This document shows positions 6,856 through 13,155 of a DNA stretch of 24,379 nucleotides, piece after piece (the first letter of the stretch is position 1; each line of letters starts with the position of its first letter). Below the pieces are notes generated by a model that saw only the letters and a program-made list of their open reading frames with translations, ran no database searches and had not been told where the DNA came from. The DNA lies in the NCBI GenBank assembly GCA_023392185.1, contig JAEVZP010000209.1, positions 1 through 24,379 of the forward strand, given 5' to 3'. Both the position numbers and the translations under genes were made by a program. Source of the stretch: Bacteroidota bacterium (GTDB lineage: Bacteria > Bacteroidota > Bacteroidia > Chitinophagales > Chitinophagaceae).

Positions 6856-8394
6856 ATGAAAATCCAGATTTCTGAAGTCATTCAAAACCTCGGTCTTTCC
6901 GAGAAAGCAGAAGGCGTCGCGACCGGAACCCAATATCTTTCCGGAAAAGGCGCTATTATTGATTCTTATTCGCCGGTGGACGGCCAAAAAATTGGCACCG
7001 TAACCACTGCTACCCGCGAAGACTACGACGCGGTAATTGCTAAAGCACAGGAAGCAGCAATCGAATGGCGGCAATGGACGGCCCCGAAACGCGGCGAAGT
7101 GGTGCGCCAGATCGGCAACGCCCTGCGCGAACAAAAAGACGCCCTCGGCGCACTCGTTTCCTACGAAATGGGCAAATCGCTTCAGGAAGGCCTCGGCGAG
7201 GTGCAGGAAATGATCGACATCGCCGACTTTGCAGTAGGCCTTTCCCGCCAGCTCTACGGCCTCACCATGACGAGCGAGCGCCCCGACCACCGCATGTACG
7301 AGCAGTGGCATCCGCTGGGCGTGGTAGGCATCATTTCCGCTTTCAACTTCCCCGTTGCCGTATGGAGCTGGAACGCCTTTATCGCCTGGGTTTGCGGAAA
7401 TACCTGTGTGTGGAAACCAAGCGAAAAAACCCCGCTGACGGCCAATGCCTGCCAGAACATCGTTGCGAAAATTTTAAAAGAAAACAACGTTCCGGAAGGC
7501 ATCAACGGACTGGTGCAGGGCGGCCGCGAAGTGGGCGAATGGATGAGCCACGACGAGCGCATTCCGCTGGTATCCGCCACGGGTTCTTCGCGCATGGGCA
7601 AGGCCGTGGGCGTGGCGGTCTCAGGCCGTTTCGGGAAATCTTTGCTGGAACTGGGCGGCAACAATGCGATCATCATCTCCGAACAAGCCGATTTGGACAT
7701 GGCCCTTCTCGGAAGCCTTTTTGGTGCCGTGGGCACCGCCGGTCAGCGCTGCACCACCACCCGCCGCCTCATTATCCACGAAGCGGTGTATGATGCATTT
7801 AAAGAAAAACTGGCAGCGGCCTACAAGCAGCTTTCTATCGGCAATCCGCTGGATTCTAAAAATCATGTGGGTCCGCTGATCGACAAGGACGCCGTGGCCA
7901 TGTATCTGAATGCATTGGAAAAAGTAGCAGCCGAAGGTGGCAAAGAAGTCGTTGCCGGCGGGGTGCTCGAAGGCGAAGGCTACGAAAGCGGTTGCTACGT
8001 GAAACCAGCCGTATGGGAAGCCCGCAACGATATGGAGATCGTGCGCACCGAGACCTTCGCACCAATTCTGTACCTGATGAAATACCGGAATCTGGAAGAC
8101 GCGATTGCCATGCAGAACGCCGTTCCACAAGGTCTTTCTTCGTCCATATTTACCCTGAATATGCGTGAAGCCGAAACCTTCCTGTCTTACAAAGGCTCGG
8201 ATTGCGGCATTGCCAACGTCAACATCGGCACGAGCGGCGCGGAAATCGGCGGCGCGTTCGGCGGCGAAAAAGAAACCGGCGGCGGTCGCGAAAGCGGCTC
8301 CGACAGCTGGAAAGCGTATATGCGCCGGCAAACCAACACCCTTAACTGGAGCGCCAACCTGCCGCTGGCACAAGGCATTAAGTTCACGGTGTAA
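6856..8394 (+). CDS. amaB: Antiquitin-type aldehyde dehydrogenase (ALDH7; aminoadipate-semialdehyde / piperideine-6-carboxylate dehydrogenase)
   Basis: I chose the ATG at 6856, which gives 512 residues, matching the roughly 510 of ALDH7 proteins and starting just before the conserved N-terminal region; the frame is open upstream but that part has no family features. ALDH residues visible are FNFP with N164, WKPSE with K187, the general base E265 in LLELGGNN, and the nucleophile C299 in GQRCTTTRR. The C-terminal signature EIGGAFGGEKETGGGRESGSD-W is characteristic of antiquitin and contacts aminoadipate semialdehyde. Family role: NAD+-dependent oxidation of alpha-aminoadipic semialdehyde to alpha-aminoadipate in lysine breakdown; some members also act on betaine aldehyde or lipid aldehydes. 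It stands alone, followed by a strong terminator. The symbol is assigned by homology only. Confidence 0.93.
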   Translation: MKIQISEVIQNLGLSEKAEGVATGTQYLSGKGAIIDSYSPVDGQKIGTVTTATREDYDAVIAKAQEAAIEWRQWTAPKRGEVVRQIGNALREQKDALGALVSYEMGKSLQEGLGEVQEMIDIADFAVGLSRQLYGLTMTSERPDHRMYEQWHPLGVVGIISAFNFPVAVWSWNAFIAWVCGNTCVWKPSEKTPLTANACQNIVAKILKENNVPEGINGLVQGGREVGEWMSHDERIPLVSATGSSRMGKAVGVAVSGRFGKSLLELGGNNAIIISEQADLDMALLGSLFGAVGTAGQRCTTTRRLIIHEAVYDAFKEKLAAAYKQLSIGNPLDSKNHVGPLIDKDAVAMYLNALEKVAAEGGKEVVAGGVLEGEGYESGCYVKPAVWEARNDMEIVRTETFAPILYLMKYRNLEDAIAMQNAVPQGLSSSIFTLNMREAETFLSYKGSDCGIANVNIGTSGAEIGGAFGGEKETGGGRESGSDSWKAYMRRQTNTLNWSANLPLAQGIKFTV

Positions 8395-8404
8395 GCGCTT
8401 GTTT

Positions 8405-8456
8405 GGAACACGGATAGAGCAGGAATAATTCCTGCTCTATCCGTGTTCCTTTCTTT
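8405..8456 (+). terminator. Very long intrinsic terminator after the aldehyde dehydrogenase gene
   Basis: A perfect stem of about 21 bp (arms beginning GGAACACGGATAGAGC and ending GCTCTATCCGTGTTCC, 8405-8425 and 8429-8449) has a 3-base loop and is followed by TTTCTTT. It starts 11 bp after the stop codon at 8394. The stem is much longer than the 7-10 bp typical of intrinsic terminators. Confidence 0.88.
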
Positions 8457-8468
8457 AAAAACCCTTTT

Positions 8469-8795
8469 ATGAAAAACCTTTTTCTTTCGCTTTCTGCCCT
8501 CGCCTTGCTCGCAACCGGTTGCAGTTCCGCCACCAACGAGGCGGAGGCTAAAAAGAATTTTGTAGATGCCTGCATTACAACGATGCAACGCGATTTTGGC
8601 GACGCACCGGCCATGCAGGAGCAAATCAAAACCTACTGCGAGTGCTCGGCGGATAAAATTCTGGAATCTTTTACCCAGTCGGAGCTGCGCACCCTTGACA
8701 CCAACCCGGATAACCCCGGACTGAATGCGAAGCGCGATGCAGCAACCGCACCCTGCCGGGAAACCTTTATCCAAAACGCATCCGCTGGTCACTAA
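8469..8795 (+). CDS. Small cysteine-containing lipoprotein of unknown function
   Basis: The 108-residue protein has a lipoprotein signal (MKNLFLSLSALALLATGCSS, lipobox Cys18). The mature part is helical with four further Cys (about C35, C57, C59, C96), including a CEC pair, in a pattern that could form two disulfides or bind a ligand. Small periplasmic proteins with DACxxxM...YCxCxxDK patterns are common in Bacteroidota, but I cannot name a function. The ATG follows an A/T-rich leader directly after the terminator of the upstream gene, so it starts its own transcript. The next gene begins 16 bp after its stop, with a terminator hairpin inside that gene's first codons. Confidence 0.8.
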   Translation: MKNLFLSLSALALLATGCSSATNEAEAKKNFVDACITTMQRDFGDAPAMQEQIKTYCECSADKILESFTQSELRTLDTNPDNPGLNAKRDAATAPCRETFIQNASAGH

Positions 8796-8811
8796 AACTT
8801 TTACTCAGAAC

Positions 8812-9459
8812 ATGACTGTATGGATCCACCGGCTGCTAACCCTTTTAGCAGCCGGTTTTTTATCGGCCAACCCTTTGGGTGCCGGAGCGCAAAAGCCGCT
8901 TCCTAAAGTTTTGCGGGAGGGCGACATTGTATTTCAAAACCTGCCCTGCGGCGGGATGTGCGATGCAATCATCGCTACCACGCCTTGCGCAAACGACCGG
9001 CGGTTTAATCATTGCGGTATTTTGACGGTAGATTCCGGAAAATGGCTGGTGGTAGAAGCCATTGGGAAGGCCGTGCAGCAAACACCATTGGAAACGTTCA
9101 TGGCACGTGACACCGCAAGCCGGCTTTTTGTTGGAAGAGCAAAAATTTCCGGAAAAAACCGGAAAGAAGCGGCCCGGAAGAGCCTGTCTTACCTCGGTCG
9201 CCCCTACGATGATCCGTTCCTGCCCGGCGACAGTGCCCTGTACTGCTCAGAACTGGTGTGGGAAATCTTTTCCCAAAACGACAAAAAGATTTTTTCGCTG
9301 CAACCAATGACGTTTAAAAGCAAGGGAAAAACACACCCGGCCTGGGAGAAATATTACCAGGCGCTCGCGCAGCCCATTCCGGAAGGTGTTTTAGGCATAA
9401 ATCCCTGTGCGATTGCCAATTCGGAACAGGTTCGGTTCTTTAGCGTTTCCAAACGCTAA
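8812..9459 (+). CDS. YiiX/YebB-like NlpC/P60-related (permuted papain-fold) cysteine hydrolase, secreted
   Basis: The start at 8812 gives 215 residues with a normal signal peptide (MTVWIHRLLTLLAAGFLSAN, ending GAGAQ at residue 27). An earlier in-frame ATG at 8725 would overlap the lipoprotein gene and bury the signal peptide. Family motifs are the strand EGDIVFQ (36-42), the catalytic His in RFNHCGIL (H67), VVEAIGKAV, and YLGRPYDDPF then LYCSELVWEIF with the likely nucleophile C145. Permuted NlpC/P60 proteins hydrolyse amide or thioester bonds, for example in peptidoglycan or lipoproteins; the substrate here is unknown. Two oddities: codons 6-17 form a perfect terminator hairpin, and residues 202-215 are encoded by one arm of a 33-bp perfect palindrome containing the stop codon. 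Confidence 0.85.
   Translation: MTVWIHRLLTLLAAGFLSANPLGAGAQKPLPKVLREGDIVFQNLPCGGMCDAIIATTPCANDRRFNHCGILTVDSGKWLVVEAIGKAVQQTPLETFMARDTASRLFVGRAKISGKNRKEAARKSLSYLGRPYDDPFLPGDSALYCSELVWEIFSQNDKKIFSLQPMTFKSKGKTHPAWEKYYQALAQPIPEGVLGINPCAIANSEQVRFFSVSKR
8828..8861 (+). terminator. Intrinsic terminator embedded in the signal-peptide codons of the YiiX-like gene
   Basis: A perfect 12-bp stem (ACCGGCTGCTAA at 8828-8839, TTAGCAGCCGGT at 8845-8856) with a CCCTT loop is followed by TTTTT. It lies 33 bp past the lipoprotein stop codon and 16 bp inside the following coding region. By form it is a canonical intrinsic terminator for the lipoprotein gene, yet the same bases encode RLLTLLAAGFL of a credible signal peptide. 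Confidence 0.8.
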
Positions 9460-9483
9460 AGAACCGAACCTGTTCCGAATTGG
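9416..9483. repeat. 33-bp perfect palindrome overlapping the end of the YiiX-like gene
   Basis: Positions 9416-9448 and 9451-9483 are exact reverse complements around a 2-base loop (CC). The left arm begins CCAATTCGGAACAGG and ends TTTAGCGTTT. The stop codon TAA (9457-9459) lies in the right arm. No T-run follows on either strand, so this is not a conventional intrinsic terminator despite its position, although the RNA hairpin would be extremely stable. Confidence 0.92.
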
Positions 9484-9688
9484 ACTGCCTGCGGCAATTG
9501 GATGCTGCTTTGCAGTGGTGGACGCCCTTTGGGCATTGAAGAACCGGATGTTTTGGTTTCAAAACGGCACCATTCAAATTCTTAAGCCTTACAGACTTTC
9601 TGCAAAGTAATGCCGCAGGCGTCCAATACCGCGGGTGTCCAATACTCCAATTTCCTGCCTTCGGCGGGATGTCCAATGCGTCCAGTGT
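9480..9688. repeat. Degenerate TTGGAC-hairpin repeat units, arranged head to head
   Basis: From 9480 the plus strand has TTGGAC followed by small hairpins (GCC-TGC-GGC, CTGC-TTT-GCAG, GCCC-TTT-GGGC), each followed by TTGGA, GTGGAC or ATTG. From about 9605 to 9688 the same type of unit appears on the minus strand (TTGGACGCCTGCGGCATT, TATTGGACACCCGCGG, TTGGACATCCCGCC). The two sets face each other between the convergent YiiX-like and CDGSH genes. No gene is supported here. Confidence 0.6.
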
Positions 9689-9689
9689 G

Positions 9690-9917
9690 TTAGGCTTCTT
9701 TTTTGGGTGGCAGGTCAAACGCTACGGCCTGATGCTCGAAGTGGCCTTTGTGGGATCCGTCGCAGAAGGGTTTGTTTTTGGAAAGGCCGCAGCGGCAAAT
9801 GCTTACGACCGTCCGCCCGCCCAGTCCATATTCATTGCCCTCTTTGTCTACAATAATAAAATCTTCGCCGTCTACTTTTAGAGAGCCGTTGTTGTTTACA
9901 GTGAGTTTAGTAGCCAT
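9690..9917 (-). CDS. CDGSH iron-sulfur domain protein
   Basis: The 75-residue protein carries the complete CDGSH (mitoNEET-type) motif CRCGLSKNKPFCDGSH, with ligands C41, C43, C52 and H56 for a redox-active 2Fe-2S cluster. A short beta-rich N-terminal part (LTVNNNGSLKVDGEDFIIVD) precedes it. The single small domain is typical of stand-alone bacterial CDGSH proteins, which are cytoplasmic; cellular roles are poorly defined (redox sensing or cluster transfer). The gene begins 38 bp after the lipid kinase gene ends on the same strand, so co-transcription is likely, although no functional link is known. Confidence 0.93.
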   Translation of the reverse strand: MATKLTVNNNGSLKVDGEDFIIVDKEGNEYGLGGRTVVSICRCGLSKNKPFCDGSHKGHFEHQAVAFDLPPKKEA

Positions 9918-9955
9918 TTGTCAGTTTTTTGTCAGAAAAAAGAAGAAGGTGCAAA

Positions 9956-10867
9956 TTAAGGAAGCGGACCAGAAACCAGCATTTTTACATTCCGGCGCAG
10001 CATTTGCGCTTCAATGGAGCGAACCGCTCCGATAAATTCGCCGTCTATCTGAAATGGTACCGGAAAGCGCAGTTTTATTTTTAAATCCGTTCCGGAAAAC
10101 ACTTCCTGCTTTGGTTTGATTACTGTTTTCCCTGTTAGCAGCGAACGCAGGATGCCCCAAAATCGAATGCTGCGAAAAACGATGACTTCGAATGCGCCAT
10201 CGTGAAGGCTGCCGGCGGCATTTACCAGCACACCTGTGCCGTAACTGCGGCCATTGGCAATCAGAATCATGGCGGCGTGACGGCGGATGTATTTGCCGTC
10301 TATAAACATCTTTACCTCAAAGCTGCGGCCGCGGCGCAGGGTTTTAATGATCTGACGGGCATAGCTCCAGAGGCCGCGCCCGGCGGTTTGCTCAAAATGG
10401 GCAATCAGCTGGGCATTCAGTCCGGCATCGCTCAGGTGAATGGAATAGTGACCGTTGATCCGGATCGCATCCACAGCCACGGTATAGTCTTCTATTATTA
10501 CGCGCAGCGCTTCGTCGGGATCGGTGGGCAGGGAAAGCTCCGAGGCCATGCCGTTGGCCGATCCGGCGGGTAACATGCCGGCCACAAGGTTGTAGCGGGC
10601 AGCCAGTTCGGCCACGAGGCGCAGCGTGCCGTCGCCGCCAACGGCAATCACGCGCTGCGGTTGCCGGGCTTTTATTTCGCGGGCCAGCTTTTGCCTGTCA
10701 TCCGTACCGGTGGTTTCCCAAAAGCAGTATTGATGCGGCTGCGCAGCAAAGTGTTTCTCAATCGCCGCTTCCCAGATGCCTTTGTCTTTACCACCGGCGT
10801 GGGGGTTGATCACGAAAAGAAACCGGCATCCGGAGGTTATTGGCATATTTGTTTCCACACCGTTCAC
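9956..10867 (-). CDS. Diacylglycerol-kinase-family lipid kinase (DgkB/YegS/BmrU type)
   Basis: The 303-residue protein shows the DAGK catalytic-domain signatures: the nucleotide-binding FVINPHAGGKDKG (residues 18-30) and VGGDGTLR (76-83), then AGMLPAGSANGMASEL, equivalent to the PxGTxN loop. The C-terminal beta-sandwich includes FQIDGEFIG near the end. An in-frame ATG at 10846 would remove 7 residues and is equally possible. Family role: ATP-dependent phosphorylation of diacylglycerol or related lipids to phosphatidate at the membrane. It is divergent, with a 46-bp gap, from a gene for a phosphatidate-phosphatase-type enzyme, so the two would catalyse opposite steps. The CDGSH gene follows. 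Confidence 0.9.
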   Translation of the reverse strand: MNGVETNMPITSGCRFLFVINPHAGGKDKGIWEAAIEKHFAAQPHQYCFWETTGTDDRQKLAREIKARQPQRVIAVGGDGTLRLVAELAARYNLVAGMLPAGSANGMASELSLPTDPDEALRVIIEDYTVAVDAIRINGHYSIHLSDAGLNAQLIAHFEQTAGRGLWSYARQIIKTLRRGRSFEVKMFIDGKYIRRHAAMILIANGRSYGTGVLVNAAGSLHDGAFEVIVFRSIRFWGILRSLLTGKTVIKPKQEVFSGTDLKIKLRFPVPFQIDGEFIGAVRSIEAQMLRRNVKMLVSGPLP

Positions 10868-10913
10868 GTAACGCTGCTTTTTTTGAAAAACTGCTATTAA
10901 GAACCGCGCCAGT

Positions 10914-11921
10914 ATGGGTTTTTTGTCCCGCTTTTTTGGCTCTACGCCTACCAGCCCCCAGATCCGGGTTTATCATTCGTATGGTGACGACGATCGCTGC
11001 TTTGTCATTGGCCATGTTCTGGAGGATGCTCCGGAGCGAGAACCCAGTACCCATCCCGAAGAAGGTGGCTGGCTGGCCAATGCCCGCGCCATGCTACGCC
11101 TGTTCTCGGTGAAACCGCAGCCGGGTGCACTTGTGGAAGTTTGTTTTGGCGGGGTCACTTTTACCACCACGACCAATGCAGAAGGCTTTTTCCATGTAGA
11201 TCTGCTGGGCGATACGCCCCACCGGGCGGGCTGGCATAATGTATCGGCAAAAGGGCTTTCCGGTGCGGCGGCAGGTGTGGAAGGCGACGGCAAGGTTTTT
11301 CACCCGGTTTCTAAAAAACAAGGTTTTATTTCTGATATTGATGATACTTTTCTGGTGTCGCATTCCCGGAATATTTTCCGGCGGTTGCGGGCCCTGCTCA
11401 CCAAAACACCCCAAACCCGGAAGCCTTTTGAAGGGGTTGTGGCTCATTACCAAGCCCTGGCTTTGAACAACACCACAGAAGACAATCCTCACCCGTTCTT
11501 CTATGTTTCCTCCTCGGAATGGAACCTCTACGATTATATCCGGGATTTTTGCCGTTATCATGGCTTACCGGAAGGTATTTTTCTGCTGAGCAGCCTGAAG
11601 CAATTGAGCAGCTTTGTAAAATCCGGCAGCAACAATCATCAGACGAAATACGACCGTATCGCGCGGATTATGGAAGAATATCCGGCCACACATTTTGTGC
11701 TTCTGGGGGATGATACCCAGCACGATCCGGAAATTTACCGGAAAATCGTAGCGCAGTTTGGCACACAGGTCAATGCCGTATATCTGCGGCGGCGCACCAA
11801 GTCGAAGGTGGCTGCAACCAAGGTTTTGCTGGATGAAATCCGGGCTGCCGGTGTTCCGGTGTGCTATTTTCGGCACAGCAATGAAGCTCTCGAGCATTCC
11901 CGGAAAATAGGGCTGGCCTAG
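10914..11921 (+). CDS. App1-type phosphatidate phosphatase (DUF2183, HAD-like)
   Basis: The 335-residue protein has an N-terminal beta-rich region (about 15-115) and a HAD-type phosphatase domain. Motif I is ISDIDDTFL (D141-D145 region), with the Asp nucleophile and the acid/base Asp two residues on. Motif II is YVSSSEWNLYD (S199-S201), motif III includes the Lys of HQTKYDRI (K245), and motif IV is LLGDDTQHDPEIY (D266, D267, D271). This combination is that of App1 and related DUF2183 proteins, Mg-dependent phosphatidate phosphatases in yeast. There is no signal peptide, so it acts in the cytoplasm or at the inner membrane face. Divergent arrangement with the lipid kinase suggests control of a phosphatidate/diacylglycerol balance (inferred). 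Confidence 0.88.
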   Translation: MGFLSRFFGSTPTSPQIRVYHSYGDDDRCFVIGHVLEDAPEREPSTHPEEGGWLANARAMLRLFSVKPQPGALVEVCFGGVTFTTTTNAEGFFHVDLLGDTPHRAGWHNVSAKGLSGAAAGVEGDGKVFHPVSKKQGFISDIDDTFLVSHSRNIFRRLRALLTKTPQTRKPFEGVVAHYQALALNNTTEDNPHPFFYVSSSEWNLYDYIRDFCRYHGLPEGIFLLSSLKQLSSFVKSGSNNHQTKYDRIARIMEEYPATHFVLLGDDTQHDPEIYRKIVAQFGTQVNAVYLRRRTKSKVAATKVLLDEIRAAGVPVCYFRHSNEALEHSRKIGLA

Positions 11922-11927
11922 ATCGTT

Positions 11928-11960
11928 TTTTCCGGAAATTCTTGATTGATTTCCGGAAAA
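11928..11960. terminator. Hairpin built from two TTTTCCGGAAAT palindromes between convergent genes
   Basis: TTTTCCGGAAAT (11928-11939) and ATTTCCGGAAAA (11949-11960) are exact reverse complements around a 9-base loop. The hairpin lies 6 bp past the App1-type stop codon. A run of A precedes the left arm's complement on the minus strand, so it may serve as a terminator in that direction as well. Each arm is itself a palindrome of the TTCCGGAA family. Confidence 0.5.
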
Positions 11961-12000
11961 TAAAAGACCTCCGGAAGTTTGCCATTACCCTACATCCTAA

Positions 12001-12038
12001 TACCTGATACCTGATACCTGATACCTGATACCTGATAC
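12001..12038. repeat. Heptanucleotide tandem repeat (TACCTGA)5
   Basis: Five exact head-to-tail copies of TACCTGA plus a partial sixth copy (TAC) end one base before the stop codon of the cyclase gene (12040-12042). There is no spacer pattern, so this is a microsatellite-like VNTR and not a CRISPR. Confidence 0.9.
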
Positions 12039-12039
12039 T

Positions 12040-13146
12040 TTAGATCCGCACCGAATAGAGCTCAACGCCCTCACTCTTTCCCTTCAGTTCGATGGCACCC
12101 AGCGGCACGGCCTGCCAAGGTTTAAGGGGTAAGAGTTCCAAAAAATTCTGGGAAACCAGAAACTTGCAGTTCAATGCCGAACAGGCAGTACGGATGCGGG
12201 CTGTGGTGTTCATCGTATCACCGCTCATCGCCAGGTCTTTTTTCACCACCCCAATCTCCCCCACAGTTACTTCCCCTTCGTGGATACCGGCCCGGAATTC
12301 CGGAACAAACCCATAGAAACGCCGGAAGTGATCGCTGTTTTTCTGGAGTGCCCGTTGTGCGTCAATTAAGGCAGAAAGGCATTTTTTAGCATTTCGGCGA
12401 CTCGTTTTCCAGGAGGCCACTACCTCGTCACCTACATATTGATAGATATTGGCGTCATACTCGGTGAGCGCGTTGGAGATATGGGCAATAAATTCCCGGA
12501 TAAAATCGAAATAACGGGTTGACCCCAATGCTTCAGCAATCGGTGTAGAATCTTTCAGGTCCAGAAAAATAACGATACGCTTTTCTTTTCTGGGTTTCAC
12601 ATAGCGGCCCAGAATAATACCCCGAAAACCGCCCGGACCATACTTGGAATTTACTTCCAGAAACAGCTGTGTAAGGATAAAAATGGCCAGCCATTGCACC
12701 ACTTTTATTATCAACCAGGTGGAGTAGATACTATCAGAAATAAACCGATCCAACGATTGCAGGAAAGTAAGCCGCCGAAAAATGTAGTAATACGATAGGT
12801 AAACCAGCGTATTCATCAAGAGCGACAGCAGTACCAAAACCAGACTTTTATACAGCCAGTTGAGCAACAGCGGCTTCTCCCGGAAAGAGTTTCGGATGCG
12901 AAACACCAGGATATAAGCCATAATGATACTGAGCAGGAAAACAATCGCAGCCCGCATCCCAAAAGCCCCCCAAGTGAGCACCCGGTGGGTAGTGTTATCG
13001 AGCGGCTGTACTCCACCCGACACCAGCAGCTTCGAGCCCAGGTCGATGACCGTCCACACCAGCGCAATAGACAAAACGTTGCGCAACCGGTACCATTGTA
13101 CGGCCGATATGCGGTTGCGAACGCTGCGGGCAAGCCAAAGGGCCAT
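12040..13146 (-). CDS. Membrane-bound class III adenylate/guanylate-type nucleotide cyclase
   Basis: The 368-residue protein has about five hydrophobic segments (roughly 22-42, 63-84, 95-122, 141-165) and then one class III cyclase domain (about 188-345). The metal-binding Asp residues are in FLDLKDST (D196) and YQYVGDEVVASW (D240). The transition-state pair is N313 and R317 in GDTMNTTARIR. AGIHEGEVTVGEIG is the usual core strand pair. At the two positions that select a purine in canonical adenylate cyclases (Lys four residues before the GD Asp, and Asp seven before the catalytic Asn) I see Gln236 and Ala306, so the base used is open. One domain per chain implies a homodimer. The gene starts 9 bp after the HD/Pycsar-effector gene, last in a four-gene operon. 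Confidence 0.9.
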   Translation of the reverse strand: MALWLARSVRNRISAVQWYRLRNVLSIALVWTVIDLGSKLLVSGGVQPLDNTTHRVLTWGAFGMRAAIVFLLSIIMAYILVFRIRNSFREKPLLLNWLYKSLVLVLLSLLMNTLVYLSYYYIFRRLTFLQSLDRFISDSIYSTWLIIKVVQWLAIFILTQLFLEVNSKYGPGGFRGIILGRYVKPRKEKRIVIFLDLKDSTPIAEALGSTRYFDFIREFIAHISNALTEYDANIYQYVGDEVVASWKTSRRNAKKCLSALIDAQRALQKNSDHFRRFYGFVPEFRAGIHEGEVTVGEIGVVKKDLAMSGDTMNTTARIRTACSALNCKFLVSQNFLELLPLKPWQAVPLGAIELKGKSEGVELYSVRI

Positions 13147-13155
13147 AGTTTAAAA

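Noticed and set aside
6521..6859. Plus-strand 112-codon frame before the aldehyde dehydrogenase
   Set aside because: No domain, signal peptide or good spacing. It overlaps the dehydrogenase start and crosses the leader hairpin.
9416..9483. Insertion-sequence terminal inverted repeat
   Set aside because: The arms are only 2 bases apart with no transposase between or beside them, so they are not IS ends. A palindrome is all that can be supported.
9440..9718. Minus-strand 92-codon frame between the YiiX-like and CDGSH genes
   Set aside because: It overlaps the CDGSH gene end and the repeat units. Its C-terminus only resembles that of the hydrolase because both are read from the same palindrome.
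12001..12038. Possible CRISPR or direct-repeat array
   Set aside because: The repeats are 7 bp, contiguous and without spacers, so this is a simple tandem repeat.
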